Assembly (NCBI GenBank): GCA_031179305.1
Contig: JAPSHX010000022.1
Span: 11,339-56,019 of the forward strand
Length of the DNA: 44,681 nt
Reading direction: 5' to 3'
Source of the DNA: Paenarthrobacter sp.
GTDB lineage: Bacteria; Actinomycetota; Actinomycetes; Actinomycetales; Micrococcaceae
Shown: piece after piece, positions 1 through 9,019 of the stretch
Position numbering within the stretch: the first letter of the stretch is position 1
How the letters are laid out: every line of letters begins with the position of its first letter
Notes under the pieces: generated by a model
The model's input: the letters and a program-made list of their open reading frames with translations, nothing else
Database searches by the model: none
Told to the model about the DNA's origin: nothing
Program-made: the position numbers and the translations under genes

Positions 1-193
1 CTTGGTGATCCGCGTCTCCGCGGTGATCGAATAGCGTTGCGTGAAGCTGTCTTCGCTCTTCACGGTCACCTCGGTGTCACTCACCGAGTCGATGGTTCCG
101 GATTGCGTCAGAACCGTGCGGTAGCTCGGTCAAGGCGACGGCGATCCCGCCGGCAAGAAGGCCCTTGCGAAGGCCTGGTTTAAGAGTGGCCAT
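1..193 (-). pseudogene. Broken secreted/membrane protein gene (frameshifted, 3' end outside window)
   Basis: An ATG at 193 opens a 38-codon frame that begins with a signal-like segment (KPGLRKGLLAGGIAVAL) and then stops. From about position 122 down to the window edge a different frame is open and encodes a beta-rich stretch (GTIDSVSDTEVTVKSED, then RYSITAETRITK). That stretch resembles the small repeated beta domains of secreted actinobacterial proteins such as DUF5666. The downstream frame has a stop just upstream (TGA at about 126-128) and no start of its own. The two halves therefore look like one gene joined by an internal deletion or frameshift, lying downstream of the gatCAB terminator. 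The family name is a guess from pattern. An assembly or sequencing error is the main alternative. Confidence 0.45.
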
Positions 194-217
194 GCATCCA
201 TTGTGCGCCCAAAAAGC

Positions 218-251
218 AAAGTAGGCCGCAGTAATAACTGCGGCCTACTTT
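218..251 (-). terminator. Intrinsic terminator of the gatCAB operon
   Basis: A perfect 14-bp inverted repeat (218-231 pairing with 238-251) encloses the 6-nt loop TAATAA. Read on the minus strand it starts 18 nt after the gatB stop codon and is followed by GCTTTTTGGG. A G+C-rich stem with a T run in the direction of gatB transcription is the classic rho-independent form. Confidence 0.85.
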
Positions 252-269
252 ATGGAGAAAGAGCCTCTG

Positions 270-1778
270 TTAGCCCTCTACGCCCAACTTCTGCAAAATG
301 AGTTCGCGGACGCGTCCGGCGTCGGCCTGGCCACGGGTGGCCTTCATGACGCCGCCAACAATTGCGCCAATGGCCTGGACCTTGCCGCCGCGGATCTTCT
401 CCGCCACATCCGGCTGTGCTGCGAGCGCGGCGTCGATGGCTTCCAGGAGCGGGCCGTCGTCGGAGACAACCGCGAGGCCGCGCTTCTCCACGATCTCCTC
501 AGGAGTACCTTCGCCGGCGAGTACGCCGTCCAGGACCTGGGTGGCCATCTTGTTGTTGATCTTGCCGTCTTCAACGAGCTTGTTCAGCTCGACGATGACC
601 TGCGGCGTGACGCCAAGCTCGGAAGGATCGACGTCGGCAACCTTGGCGCGGCCCACGATCTCACCCATCCACCACTTGCGGGCGACATCCGCAGACGCAC
701 CTGCTGAGATGGTTTCCTCGATTGAATCCATGACGCCGGCGTTCACAACGTCGCGGAACTCCAGATCCGAGTAGCCCCAAGCTTCCTTGAGGCGCTTGCG
801 GCGCTCAGCCGGAGGCTCGGGAAGGGTGGCGCGGAGTTCCTCTACCCACTCACGGGAGGCGACGACGGGAACCAAGTCCGGCTCCGGGAAGTAGCGGTAA
901 TCGTCGGCGTCGGACTTGGGCCGGCCCGACGTCGTCGAACGCGTGTCCTCGTGCCAGTGTCGCGTCTCCTGGATAACCGGCTCACCGGAATCGAGGACGG
1001 CAGCGTGGCGCTGGATCTCGTAACGGACCGCGTGCTCGACGGCGCGCAGCGAGTTCACGTTCTTGGTCTCCGAACGAATTCCGAACCGCTCCCGGCCGTG
1101 CGGTCGCAGGGAAACGTTGGCGTCACAACGGACGTTGCCGCGCTCCATCTTGGCATCGGAAACACCAAGGTTCTTCACGATCTCACGTACCGCGGCGACG
1201 TACGCCTTGGCCAGCTCAGGCGCACGGCTACCGGCGCCCTCGATCGGCTTCGTGACGATTTCAACCAGCGGCACACCGGAACGGTTGTAGTCCACCAGTG
1301 AGTAGTCGGCACCCTGGATACGGCCCGCAGCACCACCCATGTGGGTCAGCTTGCCGGCGTCCTCTTCCATGTGGGCGCGCTCGATCTCCACGCGGAAGAC
1401 CGTGCCGTCCTCAAGCTCGATGTCCAGGTAACCGTCGTACGCGATCGGCTCGTCGTACTGCGAGGTCTGGAAGTTCTTGGGGGTGTCCGGGTAGAAGTAG
1501 TTCTTCCGGGCGAAGCGGCAGGACTCGGCGATCTTGCAGTTAAGGGCAAGGCCGATCTTGATGGAGGACTCCACCGCCGTCTTGTTCACCACGGGCAGGA
1601 CGCCGGGCATGCCGAGGTCCACCTCATTGACGTTGGTGTTCGGCTCGTCGCCAAAGACGTTCGGTGCGGAGGAGAACATCTTGGTCTTGGTGTTGAGCTC
1701 CACGTGGACCTCGATCCCCAGGACAGGATCGTACTTCTCCATGGCCTCTTCGAAGCTCAGGGTTGCATCGACGGACAT
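270..1778 (-). CDS. gatB: Aspartyl/glutamyl-tRNA(Asn/Gln) amidotransferase subunit B
   Basis: GatB is the tRNA-binding kinase subunit of the GatCAB complex. It phosphorylates the Glu or Asp carried on mischarged tRNA(Gln) or tRNA(Asn) so that ammonia from GatA can amidate it. The protein is 502 aa from the ATG at 1778. It carries the N-terminal family signature [18 protein letters not shown] and the usual C-terminal YqeY-like tail ending in [11 protein letters not shown] longer in-frame start at 1850 exists, but it lies inside gatA and encodes an Arg/Cys-rich extension not expected in the family. The gatA stop and gatB start overlap as TAATG, so translation is probably coupled. It is the last gene of gatCAB. 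Confidence 0.97.
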   Translation of the reverse strand: MSVDATLSFEEAMEKYDPVLGIEVHVELNTKTKMFSSAPNVFGDEPNTNVNEVDLGMPGVLPVVNKTAVESSIKIGLALNCKIAESCRFARKNYFYPDTPKNFQTSQYDEPIAYDGYLDIELEDGTVFRVEIERAHMEEDAGKLTHMGGAAGRIQGADYSLVDYNRSGVPLVEIVTKPIEGAGSRAPELAKAYVAAVREIVKNLGVSDAKMERGNVRCDANVSLRPHGRERFGIRSETKNVNSLRAVEHAVRYEIQRHAAVLDSGEPVIQETRHWHEDTRSTTSGRPKSDADDYRYFPEPDLVPVVASREWVEELRATLPEPPAERRKRLKEAWGYSDLEFRDVVNAGVMDSIEETISAGASADVARKWWMGEIVGRAKVADVDPSELGVTPQVIVELNKLVEDGKINNKMATQVLDGVLAGEGTPEEIVEKRGLAVVSDDGPLLEAIDAALAAQPDVAEKIRGGKVQAIGAIVGGVMKATRGQADAGRVRELILQKLGVEG

Positions 1779-3331
1779 TAGTTGGAACCTCCGGCGGTGG
1801 TTGTGGCAGAACCAAGAACAGGCGCCTGCGCAAGCATCGGGCCGCCCCACTTCTCTTCAAGGATGGATTCGAGGACAGCACCCACACGGTAAAGGCGGGC
1901 ATCCTGGCGGGCAGGAGCCAGCAGCTGGATGCCGACGGGCAGGCCGTCTTCGTCAGCCAGGCCGCCAGGCAGGGACAGGCCCGGGATACCAGCAAGGTTG
2001 GCCGGGATGGTGGCGACGTCGTTCAGGTACATCGCCAGCGGATCGTCCAGCTTCTCCCCCAGCTTGAACGCCGTAGTGGGCGCCGTCGGGGAGATCAGGA
2101 CATCGGCCTTCGCGAAAGCGGCGTCGAAGTCGCGCTGGATCAGCGTCCGGACCTTCTGTGCTGAGCCGTAGTAAGCGTCGTAGTAGCCGGCGCTCAACGC
2201 GTAGGTTCCCAGGATGATGCGTCGCTTCACTTCGTCGCCGAAGCCGGCAGCACGGGTAGCACCCATGACGCGCTCGATGGTCATGGGACCATCCTTGGGC
2301 AGCACGCGCATGCCGAAGCGGACGCCATCGAACTTGGCCAGGTTGCTGGACACCTCAGACGGCATGATCAGGTAGTAAGCGCCCAGGGCGTACTTCAGGT
2401 TGGGGCAGGAAACCTCGACGATTTCAGCGCCAGCATCCTTCAACAGCTGAAGGGACTCGTTGAAACGGTTCTCGACGCCGGCCTGGTAGCCCTCGCCGTG
2501 AAGTTCCTTGACGATGCCGATCTTCATGCCGGCAACGTTGCCCACGCGGGCGGCAGCAACAAGATCGTTGAACGGATCGGTCAGCGACGTGGAATCGAAC
2601 GGATCGTGGCCGCCAATGACTTCCTGCAGCAAGGCCGAGTCCAGCACTGTCCGGGAAACCGGGCCGATCTGGTCCAACGACGACGCCATGGCAATGGCAC
2701 CGTAACGCGAAACAGCACCGTACGTCGGCTTAACGCCGACGGTTCCGGTGACGGCACCCGGCTGGCGGATCGAGCCACCGGTATCGGTACCGAGCGCCAG
2801 CGGCGCTTCGAAAGCGGCGACGGCGGCAGCAGAACCACCGCCCGACCCCCCGGGAATCCGGTCCAGGTCCCACGGATTCCGGGTGGGGCCGTACGCCGAG
2901 TGCTCCGTGGAGGAACCCATGGCGAATTCATCCAGGTTGGTCTTACCCAGGATGGGCATCCTAGCCGCGCGCAGCTTCTTCACCACGGTAGCGTCGTACG
3001 GGCTGTGCCAGCCCTCAAGGATCTTCGAACCGGCCGTGGTGGGCTGGCCGATCGTGACAATGAGGTCCTTCACTGCGATCGGCACACCAGCGAGGGCATG
3101 CAGCTCCTCGGCAGCGGAACCACCGGCGGCGCGGGCAGCGTCAACCTCGGCGGCAACGGCCAAAGCCTCTTCAGTATTGACGTGCAGGAAGGCGTTAACC
3201 TGACCATCGACGTCGGCAATGCGGTCAAGATGCGCCTGCGTCACCTCGACGGCGGTCACCTCGCGGGCAGCCAGCTTCGCAGCGAGATCGGCAGCGGAGT
3301 GGTGGATGAGTTCGTTCTTCAGCTCAGTCAT
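1778..3331 (-). CDS. gatA: Aspartyl/glutamyl-tRNA(Asn/Gln) amidotransferase subunit A
   Basis: GatA is the amidase-signature subunit that hydrolyses glutamine and passes ammonia to GatB. At 517 aa it has normal length. The Ser-cisSer-Lys triad is visible: K88 in AVKDL, cis-Ser S163 in GGSGGGS and nucleophile S187 in [10 protein letters not shown]. The spacings (75 and 24 residues) match those I recall for the Staphylococcus enzyme. The ATG at 3331 has a GAGGA-type ribosome site about 9 nt upstream. It lies 5 nt after gatC and overlaps gatB by one base, consistent with a single gatCAB transcript. In most actinobacteria this complex supplies Gln-tRNA (and often Asn-tRNA) by the indirect route. 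Confidence 0.97.
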   Translation of the reverse strand: MTELKNELIHHSAADLAAKLAAREVTAVEVTQAHLDRIADVDGQVNAFLHVNTEEALAVAAEVDAARAAGGSAAEELHALAGVPIAVKDLIVTIGQPTTAGSKILEGWHSPYDATVVKKLRAARMPILGKTNLDEFAMGSSTEHSAYGPTRNPWDLDRIPGGSGGGSAAAVAAFEAPLALGTDTGGSIRQPGAVTGTVGVKPTYGAVSRYGAIAMASSLDQIGPVSRTVLDSALLQEVIGGHDPFDSTSLTDPFNDLVAAARVGNVAGMKIGIVKELHGEGYQAGVENRFNESLQLLKDAGAEIVEVSCPNLKYALGAYYLIMPSEVSSNLAKFDGVRFGMRVLPKDGPMTIERVMGATRAAGFGDEVKRRIILGTYALSAGYYDAYYGSAQKVRTLIQRDFDAAFAKADVLISPTAPTTAFKLGEKLDDPLAMYLNDVATIPANLAGIPGLSLPGGLADEDGLPVGIQLLAPARQDARLYRVGAVLESILEEKWGGPMLAQAPVLGSATTTAGGSN

Positions 3332-3336
3332 AGTGA

Positions 3337-3633
3337 TTAGTCCTCATCCAGGATTGCCGGGACCTTGAAACGGTTCTCGTAAGCATCCGGAGCGCCGGAC
3401 AACGCCTGCTCAGCCGTGAACGTGTGGCCTACAACGTCCTCGCGGAACACGTTGGTCAACGGAATCGGGTGCGACGTCGCCGGGACGTCCTCCCCCGCAG
3501 CTTCGCTCACGCTTTTCACCGAATCCACAATGACAGCAAGCTCAACAGCCATCCTGTCCAGTTCATCGGCACTCATTTCAATGTGAGCCAGACGCGCAAG
3601 ATGCGCGACGTCGTCACGGTTGATCGCAGCCAT
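3337..3633 (-). CDS. gatC: Aspartyl/glutamyl-tRNA(Asn/Gln) amidotransferase subunit C
   Basis: GatC is a small scaffold subunit that wraps around the GatA-GatB interface. The 98-residue product begins [20 protein letters not shown], the conserved start of the family. I prefer the ATG at 3633 over the upstream in-frame start at 3648, because the purine-rich ribosome site GGGGAG lies just before 3633 and the extra residues (MQGRS) are not family-like. It is the first gene of gatCAB. Confidence 0.95.
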   Translation of the reverse strand: MAAINRDDVAHLARLAHIEMSADELDRMAVELAVIVDSVKSVSEAAGEDVPATSHPIPLTNVFREDVVGHTFTAEQALSGAPDAYENRFKVPAILDED

Positions 3634-3670
3634 GGATCTCCCCTGCAAAGTTCAAATGGTTTTCCGAACC

Positions 3671-3676
3671 AGTCTA
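3671..3676 (-). promoter_or_regulatory. Candidate -10 element of gatCAB
   Basis: TAGACT on the minus strand fits the actinobacterial TANNNT -10 consensus and lies 37 nt upstream of the gatC ATG. No convincing -35 is seen at 17-19 nt. This is a motif-level guess only. Confidence 0.3.
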
Positions 3677-3829
3677 CTTGGCTGTGCGCACCTGCCGGAC
3701 GATGCGCTGGCGTGCAAGGCGGGTGGTTGCGTTCGGCGGCTTGCCGCAGACGATCCTTTGGTCGCTCGCTCGTGCCTCGCTTAGACGCAGCCTACGGGAG
3801 GTCCCGCCCACCGCCGATGTGCCTCCTAC
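3677..3829. other. Non-coding intergenic stretch, possible member of a dispersed repeat
   Basis: This stretch between gatC and the citrate transporter holds no credible gene. A 63-codon frame on the minus strand crosses it, but it has no ribosome site and low-complexity Arg-rich content. The sequence has the look of the intergenic repeats found in Arthrobacter genomes (short G+C-rich, partly palindromic modules). That impression is from memory, since no second copy lies in this window. Confidence 0.3.
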
Positions 3830-3910
3830 GCAAAACCGGGCCAGGCATCCGGAAGCGTGCGTCAAAGCGACGAAGGAGCAGCACGCGGAGGATGTCTGGC
3901 CCGGTTTTGC
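3830..3910. repeat. 21-bp imperfect inverted repeat with nested arms
   Basis: The arm 3830-3850 pairs with 3890-3910 with a single mismatch. The core is GCAAAACCGGGCCAGG on one side and CCCGGTTTTGC on the other. The 39-nt centre contains a second complementary pair (GCGTGC near 3855 and GCACGC near 3881), so the whole region can fold into a long cruciform or hairpin. It lies 36 nt past the citrate transporter stop and could end that transcript, but no T run follows. It may instead be part of a dispersed palindromic element. Confidence 0.6.
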
Positions 3911-3946
3911 ACCTCAGGTGCAGACGGGTGCTTTGGGAACGGCAGC

Positions 3947-5431
3947 CTAGCCGATGCCGATGGCTCCGGTCAGGACTCCGACTGCCAACATGACTACCGA
4001 GATGACTGCCGTGCGCCAGAGGACCTTCTTGTGGTGGTCGCCCAGGTCTACCTTGGCGAGGGAAACCAGCAGGAGGATCGCGGGAACCAAGGGGCTTTGC
4101 AGGTGGAAGGGCTGCCCGGTGATGGAGGCGCGGGCCATATCCACTGCATCTACGCCATAGTGCGCGGCGGTCTCGGAAAGGACCGGGAGGACACCGAAGT
4201 AGAAGGCGTCATTGCTCATGAAGAACGTCATGGGAATGCTGAGCAGTCCGGTGATGACTGCCATGAACGGACCCATGTCCGCGGGAATGATCTGGACCAG
4301 CCACTCGGACATTGCCTTGACCATGCCCGTGGCGTTGAGGACACCGGTGAGGACGGCGGCGGCCATGACCATGCTGACGACGGCGACGATGGACGGTGCG
4401 TGTGCGATCAGCTGTGCGCCCTGGTCCTTGACCTTGGGGAAGTTGACCAGCAGGGCGATGGCCGAACCCACCATGAACACGAACGGCAGTGGGACGATGT
4501 TGGCCACGAGGACCACCATGACCGCTACGGTCAGGCCAAGGTTGAACCAGAACAGCTTGGGACGCAACGTTGTTCGGTTGGGGTCAAGGGCAGTGTCTGC
4601 CATGGCGGTGTCGTGGTCGTCCACCAGCGTGGCCGGGTCTTCAAGAACCGCGACGCCGGAGCCTCCGCCAGTGCCAGGCTTGCCTGCAGTTGAGCCGTTG
4701 CGGCCAAAGCGGCCAACACCGAAGCCTGACCCCGCGGCAAGCGAACCGCCGCGGCCCGTGCCGCCGTCGAACGCTTCCGAAGGATCGGCGACGTCGCCCC
4801 AGATCTCGGGAGCAGTGGTGCGGAGGCGGTTGCGTTCCTGCAGGCCGAGCAGCCAGGCGAAGACCATAACCACGATCAGGCCTACGATCAGTGACGGGAC
4901 CATGGGGATGAAGACGTCGTTCACATCAAGGTTAAGCGCGGTTGCTGCACGGGCAGTGGGGCCGCCCCAAGGCAGGATGTTCATGGTGCCGTTGGCGAGG
5001 CCGGCCACACAGGTGAGGACAACCGGGCTCATCTTGAGACGCAGGTAGACCGGGAGCATTGCAGCCGTGGTGAGGATGAAGGTGGTGGACCCGTCGCCGT
5101 CAAGGGAGACTGCCGCAGCCAGGATGGCGGTGCCGAGGACAACCTTGGCGGGGTCATTGCCCAGTTTGCGCAGGATGAACTTCACCAAGGGGTCGAACAG
5201 TCCGACGTCGATCATCAGGCCGAAGTAGATGATCGCGAACATGAGGAGCGCGGCCGTGGATGTCATGGACTTCATCGAGTCCATCACCATGTCGCCGATT
5301 CCGAGGCCCGCTCCGGCGAAAAGGCCGAAGACGGTGGGGACGATGATCAGCGCCAGTACTGGCGTCAATTTTTTGGTCATGATCAGGACCATGAATACCG
5401 CAATCATTGCGAATCCAAGCAAAACCAGCAC
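3947..5431 (-). CDS. CitMHS-family citrate/divalent-metal transporter
   Basis: This is a secondary transporter of the inner membrane, family CitMHS, which carries metal-bound citrate (Mg-citrate in CitM, Ca-citrate in CitH of Bacillus) with protons. The 494-aa protein has about 11-12 hydrophobic helices in two halves. Polar family motifs include SLDGDGSTTFIL (109-120) and GTMNILPWGGPTARAA (148-163). A cytoplasmic central loop (about 200-292) is long and very Gly-rich (GGTGRGGS, GTGGGSG). The start is a GTG at 5431 preceded by AAGGAG. The gene is divergent from a CitA/DctS-type sensor kinase operon, which is the usual arrangement for citrate-induced transport. Induction by that system is an inference, and the metal preference cannot be read from sequence. 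Confidence 0.9.
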   Translation of the reverse strand: MLVLLGFAMIAVFMVLIMTKKLTPVLALIIVPTVFGLFAGAGLGIGDMVMDSMKSMTSTAALLMFAIIYFGLMIDVGLFDPLVKFILRKLGNDPAKVVLGTAILAAAVSLDGDGSTTFILTTAAMLPVYLRLKMSPVVLTCVAGLANGTMNILPWGGPTARAATALNLDVNDVFIPMVPSLIVGLIVVMVFAWLLGLQERNRLRTTAPEIWGDVADPSEAFDGGTGRGGSLAAGSGFGVGRFGRNGSTAGKPGTGGGSGVAVLEDPATLVDDHDTAMADTALDPNRTTLRPKLFWFNLGLTVAVMVVLVANIVPLPFVFMVGSAIALLVNFPKVKDQGAQLIAHAPSIVAVVSMVMAAAVLTGVLNATGMVKAMSEWLVQIIPADMGPFMAVITGLLSIPMTFFMSNDAFYFGVLPVLSETAAHYGVDAVDMARASITGQPFHLQSPLVPAILLLVSLAKVDLGDHHKKVLWRTAVISVVMLAVGVLTGAIGIG

Positions 5432-5587
5432 GGCCGGCTCCTTACTACTGTGAATGGCGCCACGTCGGTGTGATGCGCACTACAGACAATATGGTGGCGT
5501 CCGTCACGGGCAGGGGTTTCCGGGAATTGTTGGGAATACTGCTCATTGCGAATGTTTTGCGCATTGTGCTCAGTGATTCAATGGATC

Positions 5588-5600
5588 AGGAGGAAAGGAG
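5588..5600 (+). promoter_or_regulatory. Ribosome binding site fixing the GTG start of the sensor kinase
   Basis: AGGAGGAAAGGAG ends 5 nt before the GTG at 5606. No comparable site precedes the in-frame ATG at 5546, so translation should begin at 5606. Confidence 0.8.
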
Positions 5601-5605
5601 CAAAG

Positions 5606-7330
5606 GTGCCGCGCAAAAGCCGGGTCAGCATGCGTTTCTCCACCCAAACCCTTCTCCTCCAGTTAGGGGTTGTCCTGCTGGTGGTCCTGCTCAGCGCCAC
5701 GGTCCACGCTTGGCTGGTGTACGAACGGATCGGCACCGAAGCCGAAAACCAAGCCCTCACCCTTGCCAGGACAGTGGCCGCCGACCCCGATATCAGGTCC
5801 GGCGTCCATGCCATCAGCAAAGAAGAGGGAACGCCTCCCCCGGATGTCCTCGCCAGCGGCACGCTTCAAGCCGCAGCCGAAGCGGTGCGGCTCCGGACCG
5901 GAGCCCTGTTCGTGGTTATTACCGACGAAACGGGACTGAGGCTGGCCCACCCGGAGACGGCACGGTTGGGCGAACGCGTCAGCACGGATCCATCAGTTGC
6001 TCTGGGCGGGCAGGAAATTACCACCAGGAACACGGGAACGCTGGGGCCCTCGGCGGGGGCGAAGGTGCCGGTGTACGCGCCGGAGGGCTCCGACTCAATT
6101 GTGGGCGAGGTGAGCGTCGGCTATTCCGTTGAGTCCCTTAGCAAAAGCCTGGTCCGGGACATCGTCCCCATTGCCCTCACAGCTGGCGGCGCACTACTGG
6201 CCGGTGTCCTTGCGTCTTTCCTGCTCCGGCGCAGGCTGCAGCGGCTCACGCTCGGCCTGGAACCTGAGGAAATCAGCACGCTGGTCCATGACCAGGTTGC
6301 CGTGCTCCAAGGCGTGGATGACGGCGTCATTGGCATTTCCGCGGACGGACGCATCTCGGTGTTCAACGCCGCCGCGGCAAGACTCCTGGACATCCCCGAC
6401 GCCACCGGCCAGGACTGGGCTTCCGCTGCCGTGCCGGAGCAGCTCAAGCACCTCACCCAACCGGCAGCCCGTGACGCTGAAGCCGTGGAAATCGTGGCGG
6501 GCGGACGAGTTCTGGTGGCCAGCGCGCGCAAAGCCTGGCACCGGCAAGAGGACCTCGGCTGGGTGGTCATGCTGCGTGACCGCACGGAATTGCAGCAACT
6601 CACCCGCCAGCTCGACGCCGTGGGAACCATGTCCACGGCCCTCCGCGCCCAACGTCACGAATTCGCCAACCAGCTGCACACCATCGCCGGTTTCATGAGC
6701 ATCGACCAGCACGATGCCGCCAAGGAGTACCTGGCGCGGATCTCGGCCACCGGTCCGCTGAAGTTCCCCGTAGAGCAGGCCGAACTGCTCCAGGACACGT
6801 ATTTGCAGGCGTTCATTGGCGCCAAGGGGGTGGAAGCATCCGAGCGCGGGGTAGCCCTCCGTATCGGCCCCGAAACGCTGGTCCGTGGACACGTGGCCGA
6901 TCCGCAGGACGTCACCACAGTGCTTGGCAACCTGATCGACAACGCCGTGAGCGCCGCCGTCGCCGGCTTTTCGGCGGAACGTTGGGTGGAGGTTGAACTG
7001 CTGGATGATGTCACCCAAAACGGCGGGACCCTGCACATCGTGGTGGGTGATTCCGGCGACGGTTTGGGGAGCCTGGAACCGGAAGAGGTTTTCGCCGAAG
7101 GATTTACGACGTCGGATCAACCGGTACGCTCAGGGGCTGGACAAGGTTTAGGGCTGGCGCTGGTCCGGCAGCTTGCGCGGCGGCGCGGCGGTGATGTTCG
7201 CGTCTTGGAGTCCGGCAGGCACGGAGGTCCTGGCGCAGTGTTCATGGCCACCATCCCTGGCGTCATGGATTCCGTGGAGCACGCGGGCACCGGGGCCGAC
7301 TCAACGTTGAGGGAGGACAGCAATGGCTGA
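5606..7330 (+). CDS. CitA/DcuS/DctS-type sensor histidine kinase
   Basis: This is a membrane sensor of extracellular di- or tricarboxylates. From the GTG start it is 574 aa. TM1 lies near residues 17-37 and is followed by a periplasmic-type Cache/sCache sensor domain (about 38-185). TM2 is near 187-208, then a PAS domain (about 225-330). The dimerisation/phosphoacceptor box is RAQRHEFANQLHTI with H351, and the HATPase domain shows N442/N446 (LGNLIDNAV), DSGDGLG and GQGLGLALVRQ. The H-box form HEFxNxLH is typical of the CitA subfamily. The gene overlaps the response regulator by 8 nt and is divergent from the citrate transporter, so citrate is the likely ligand. The intergenic region around 5541-5567 carries two TTGCG repeats that could bind the regulator, which is speculative. 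Confidence 0.92.
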   Translation: MPRKSRVSMRFSTQTLLLQLGVVLLVVLLSATVHAWLVYERIGTEAENQALTLARTVAADPDIRSGVHAISKEEGTPPPDVLASGTLQAAAEAVRLRTGALFVVITDETGLRLAHPETARLGERVSTDPSVALGGQEITTRNTGTLGPSAGAKVPVYAPEGSDSIVGEVSVGYSVESLSKSLVRDIVPIALTAGGALLAGVLASFLLRRRLQRLTLGLEPEEISTLVHDQVAVLQGVDDGVIGISADGRISVFNAAAARLLDIPDATGQDWASAAVPEQLKHLTQPAARDAEAVEIVAGGRVLVASARKAWHRQEDLGWVVMLRDRTELQQLTRQLDAVGTMSTALRAQRHEFANQLHTIAGFMSIDQHDAAKEYLARISATGPLKFPVEQAELLQDTYLQAFIGAKGVEASERGVALRIGPETLVRGHVADPQDVTTVLGNLIDNAVSAAVAGFSAERWVEVELLDDVTQNGGTLHIVVGDSGDGLGSLEPEEVFAEGFTTSDQPVRSGAGQGLGLALVRQLARRRGGDVRVLESGRHGGPGAVFMATIPGVMDSVEHAGTGADSTLREDSNG

Positions 7331-7982
7331 AGACTTGCGGGTGTTGATCGTGGATGATGACTTCCACGTGGCAAGACTCCATGCAGCGTATGTGGATTCC
7401 GTGGCCGGCTTCATGGCTTTGGCCCCGGCAGGTTCGGTTTCCCAAGCGCTGCAGGCGATCCACAGCCTGCGTCCCGATCTGGTGCTGCTGGACGTATATT
7501 TGCCGGACGGCTCCGGCTTGGACCTGCTGGGTCAGCTGGACGTTGACGCGATCATGCTTACTGCTGCCTCGGATGCGCAATCCATCAAGGTTGCACTGCG
7601 GCGCGGCGCCCTGGGTTACATGCTGAAGCCGTTCACCGCCGATTCCCTGTCCCAGCAGCTCCGGTCCTACGCCCGCTATCGCCGGATCCTGGGGCAGCAG
7701 ACAGCCGTTGACCAGACCACCATTGAACGAGCCAAGCGGTCCCTGATTCCGGGCGACGTCACGCCGTCCGCCAAGCCGCGGTCCGCGACGGAGGCGGCGG
7801 TCCTGGAATCGTTGCTTCCCGGTGAGCAATATTCGGCGGCCGAGGTTGCTGAGAGGGTGGGCGTCTCCCGGGCCACAGCGCAAAGGTACCTGTCCTCGCT
7901 AGCGGATGATGGCGCCGTCGAGATTCAACTGCGCTACGGAAGCACAGGCCGCCCTGAACACCGCTACGGCGTCCCCGCCTAG
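7323..7982 (+). CDS. CitB/DctR-type response regulator
   Basis: This is the transcriptional regulator partner of the preceding kinase. Its 219 aa comprise a receiver domain (about 5-120), with the acidic pair D11-D12, phosphoacceptor D57 in LVLLDVYLPDG, the switch Thr in MLTAAS and Lys in LKPF. A C-terminal helix-turn-helix follows (about 160-215), with EVAERVGVSRATAQRYL as recognition region and a GRPEHRYG wing. This HTH is the CitT/DctR type rather than LuxR or OmpR. The ATG at 7323 sits inside the kinase stop region (ATGGCTGA), giving translational coupling. The likely target is the divergent citrate transporter promoter. Confidence 0.92.
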   Translation: MAEDLRVLIVDDDFHVARLHAAYVDSVAGFMALAPAGSVSQALQAIHSLRPDLVLLDVYLPDGSGLDLLGQLDVDAIMLTAASDAQSIKVALRRGALGYMLKPFTADSLSQQLRSYARYRRILGQQTAVDQTTIERAKRSLIPGDVTPSAKPRSATEAAVLESLLPGEQYSAAEVAERVGVSRATAQRYLSSLADDGAVEIQLRYGSTGRPEHRYGVPA

Positions 7983-7988
7983 CCCAAG

Positions 7989-8042
7989 TAGGTCGCAGAT
8001 CAGGCCGTTCTGACAGCTCAGAACGGCCTGATCTGCGACCTA
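7989..8042. terminator. Perfect 25-bp hairpin between convergent genes
   Basis: The arm 7989-8013 is perfectly complementary to 8018-8042 around a 4-nt loop (CAGC). It starts 7 nt after the response-regulator stop and ends 20 nt before the RidA stop, so it can serve both transcripts. No T run follows on either strand. The arms begin TAGGTCGCAG, close to TAGGCCGCAG in the gatB terminator, so these hairpins may derive from a related sequence. Confidence 0.7.
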
Positions 8043-8061
8043 GTTGGGTGCGGGAGGTGGG

Positions 8062-8442
8062 TTATGCGGACTTCTGGGCAACGAGTTCGATCTCCACCAG
8101 CATCTGGGGATCGAGGAACGGCAGGACGTGCACCAGGGCCAGCGTGGGCCGGATCTCGCCGAAAACCTCACCGTGAGCGCGGCCGGCGTCTTCCCACTTG
8201 CTGATATCCGTCAGGTACAGCTTGGACTGGACGACGTCCTCGTAAGAGAATCCGGCGTCTTCGAGCACGGCGCCGAGCTTCTCCAGGATGTACTTGGTCT
8301 GCGAGTAGAAGTCATCGCCCACGATGCCGTCAGGCCCGGAAGCAGCAGTGGCTGAGATGAAAAGTGTGTTGTCCACCTGGACTGCCCGGGAGTAACCCAA
8401 TGTCTGTTCCCAGACCGAACCCGTGCCGAATGTCTTGCGCAT
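8062..8442 (-). CDS. RidA/YjgF/YER057c family protein
   Basis: Small trimeric family whose best-known members hydrolyse reactive enamine/imine intermediates released by PLP enzymes. The 126-aa protein has the family pattern: VDNTLFISATAASGPDG near the start, the central helix with QTKYILEKLGAVLEDAG, and SKLYLTDISKW followed by an RPT motif (IRPTLALVHV) that carries the usual active-site Arg. The chosen ATG at 8442 has AGGAAAGG upstream. A longer start at 8469 adds only MRKRQERRG and is less likely. It may be a RidA subgroup other than the archetype, so the substrate is unknown. Confidence 0.88.
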   Translation of the reverse strand: MRKTFGTGSVWEQTLGYSRAVQVDNTLFISATAASGPDGIVGDDFYSQTKYILEKLGAVLEDAGFSYEDVVQSKLYLTDISKWEDAGRAHGEVFGEIRPTLALVHVLPFLDPQMLVEIELVAQKSA

Positions 8443-8500
8443 GCCGCGCCTTTCCTGTCGCTTTCGCACGGTCCGGTGACCGGCGTTTACGAAGGAAACT

Positions 8501-9013
8501 TTATGACTGCGGGAGGTCCAGCCGGTAAACGAACAGCTTTATGTCGGTGCCGGGAACGAACCAGTCGCGGTGCGGGACGCGGTCAAAACCTGTCCGTGCA
8601 TAGAGCGCGTTGGCACTTTCCCATGTGGCGCCCGTAGTCAGGGACACAGCCTTGATGCCATCCATGGCCCTGGCTTGGTCGACGACGGCCTGCACCAAGG
8701 CGCGGCCCGCACCCGAGCGCTGGACTGCCGGATCCACCACGAGGGTGCGGAGTTCCAGTTCGTCCTCCAGGCCAATGTCAGAAAAGCCTCCACCCGCAGG
8801 TGCCGCCGTCACAGAGCCGATGACCTCGCCGTTGCGCTCTGCCACCAGGATCTCTGCGTGCTCCGCGCGCCCGGCCACGTCCTGGAGCTTCTGCAGGTAC
8901 GGGTGATCGGCGTCACCGTAGTACCCCGCAGTGACGTAGGAGTCCTGCGTAATGCGGGCAACGGCGTCGTAGTCTTCGGGCAGGGCGGGACGGACGGTAA
9001 TCGGCGAAAGCAC
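8501..9013 (-). CDS. GNAT-family N-acetyltransferase
   Basis: Predicted acetyl-CoA-dependent acetyltransferase of 170 aa. The GNAT fold is visible: ITVRPALPEDYDAVARI at the start, a central strand ELRTLVVDPAVQRSGAGRAL containing the acetyl-CoA pyrophosphate loop (QRSGAG), and a C-terminal ALYARTGFDRV. The acceptor substrate cannot be told. The GTG at 9013 has no ribosome site, but a -10-like TACCAT ends 6 nt before it, so the message is probably leaderless. The gene is divergent from the flavin monooxygenase. Confidence 0.88.
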   Translation of the reverse strand: MLSPITVRPALPEDYDAVARITQDSYVTAGYYGDADHPYLQKLQDVAGRAEHAEILVAERNGEVIGSVTAAPAGGGFSDIGLEDELELRTLVVDPAVQRSGAGRALVQAVVDQARAMDGIKAVSLTTGATWESANALYARTGFDRVPHRDWFVPGTDIKLFVYRLDLPQS

Positions 9014-9019
9014 CTACCA

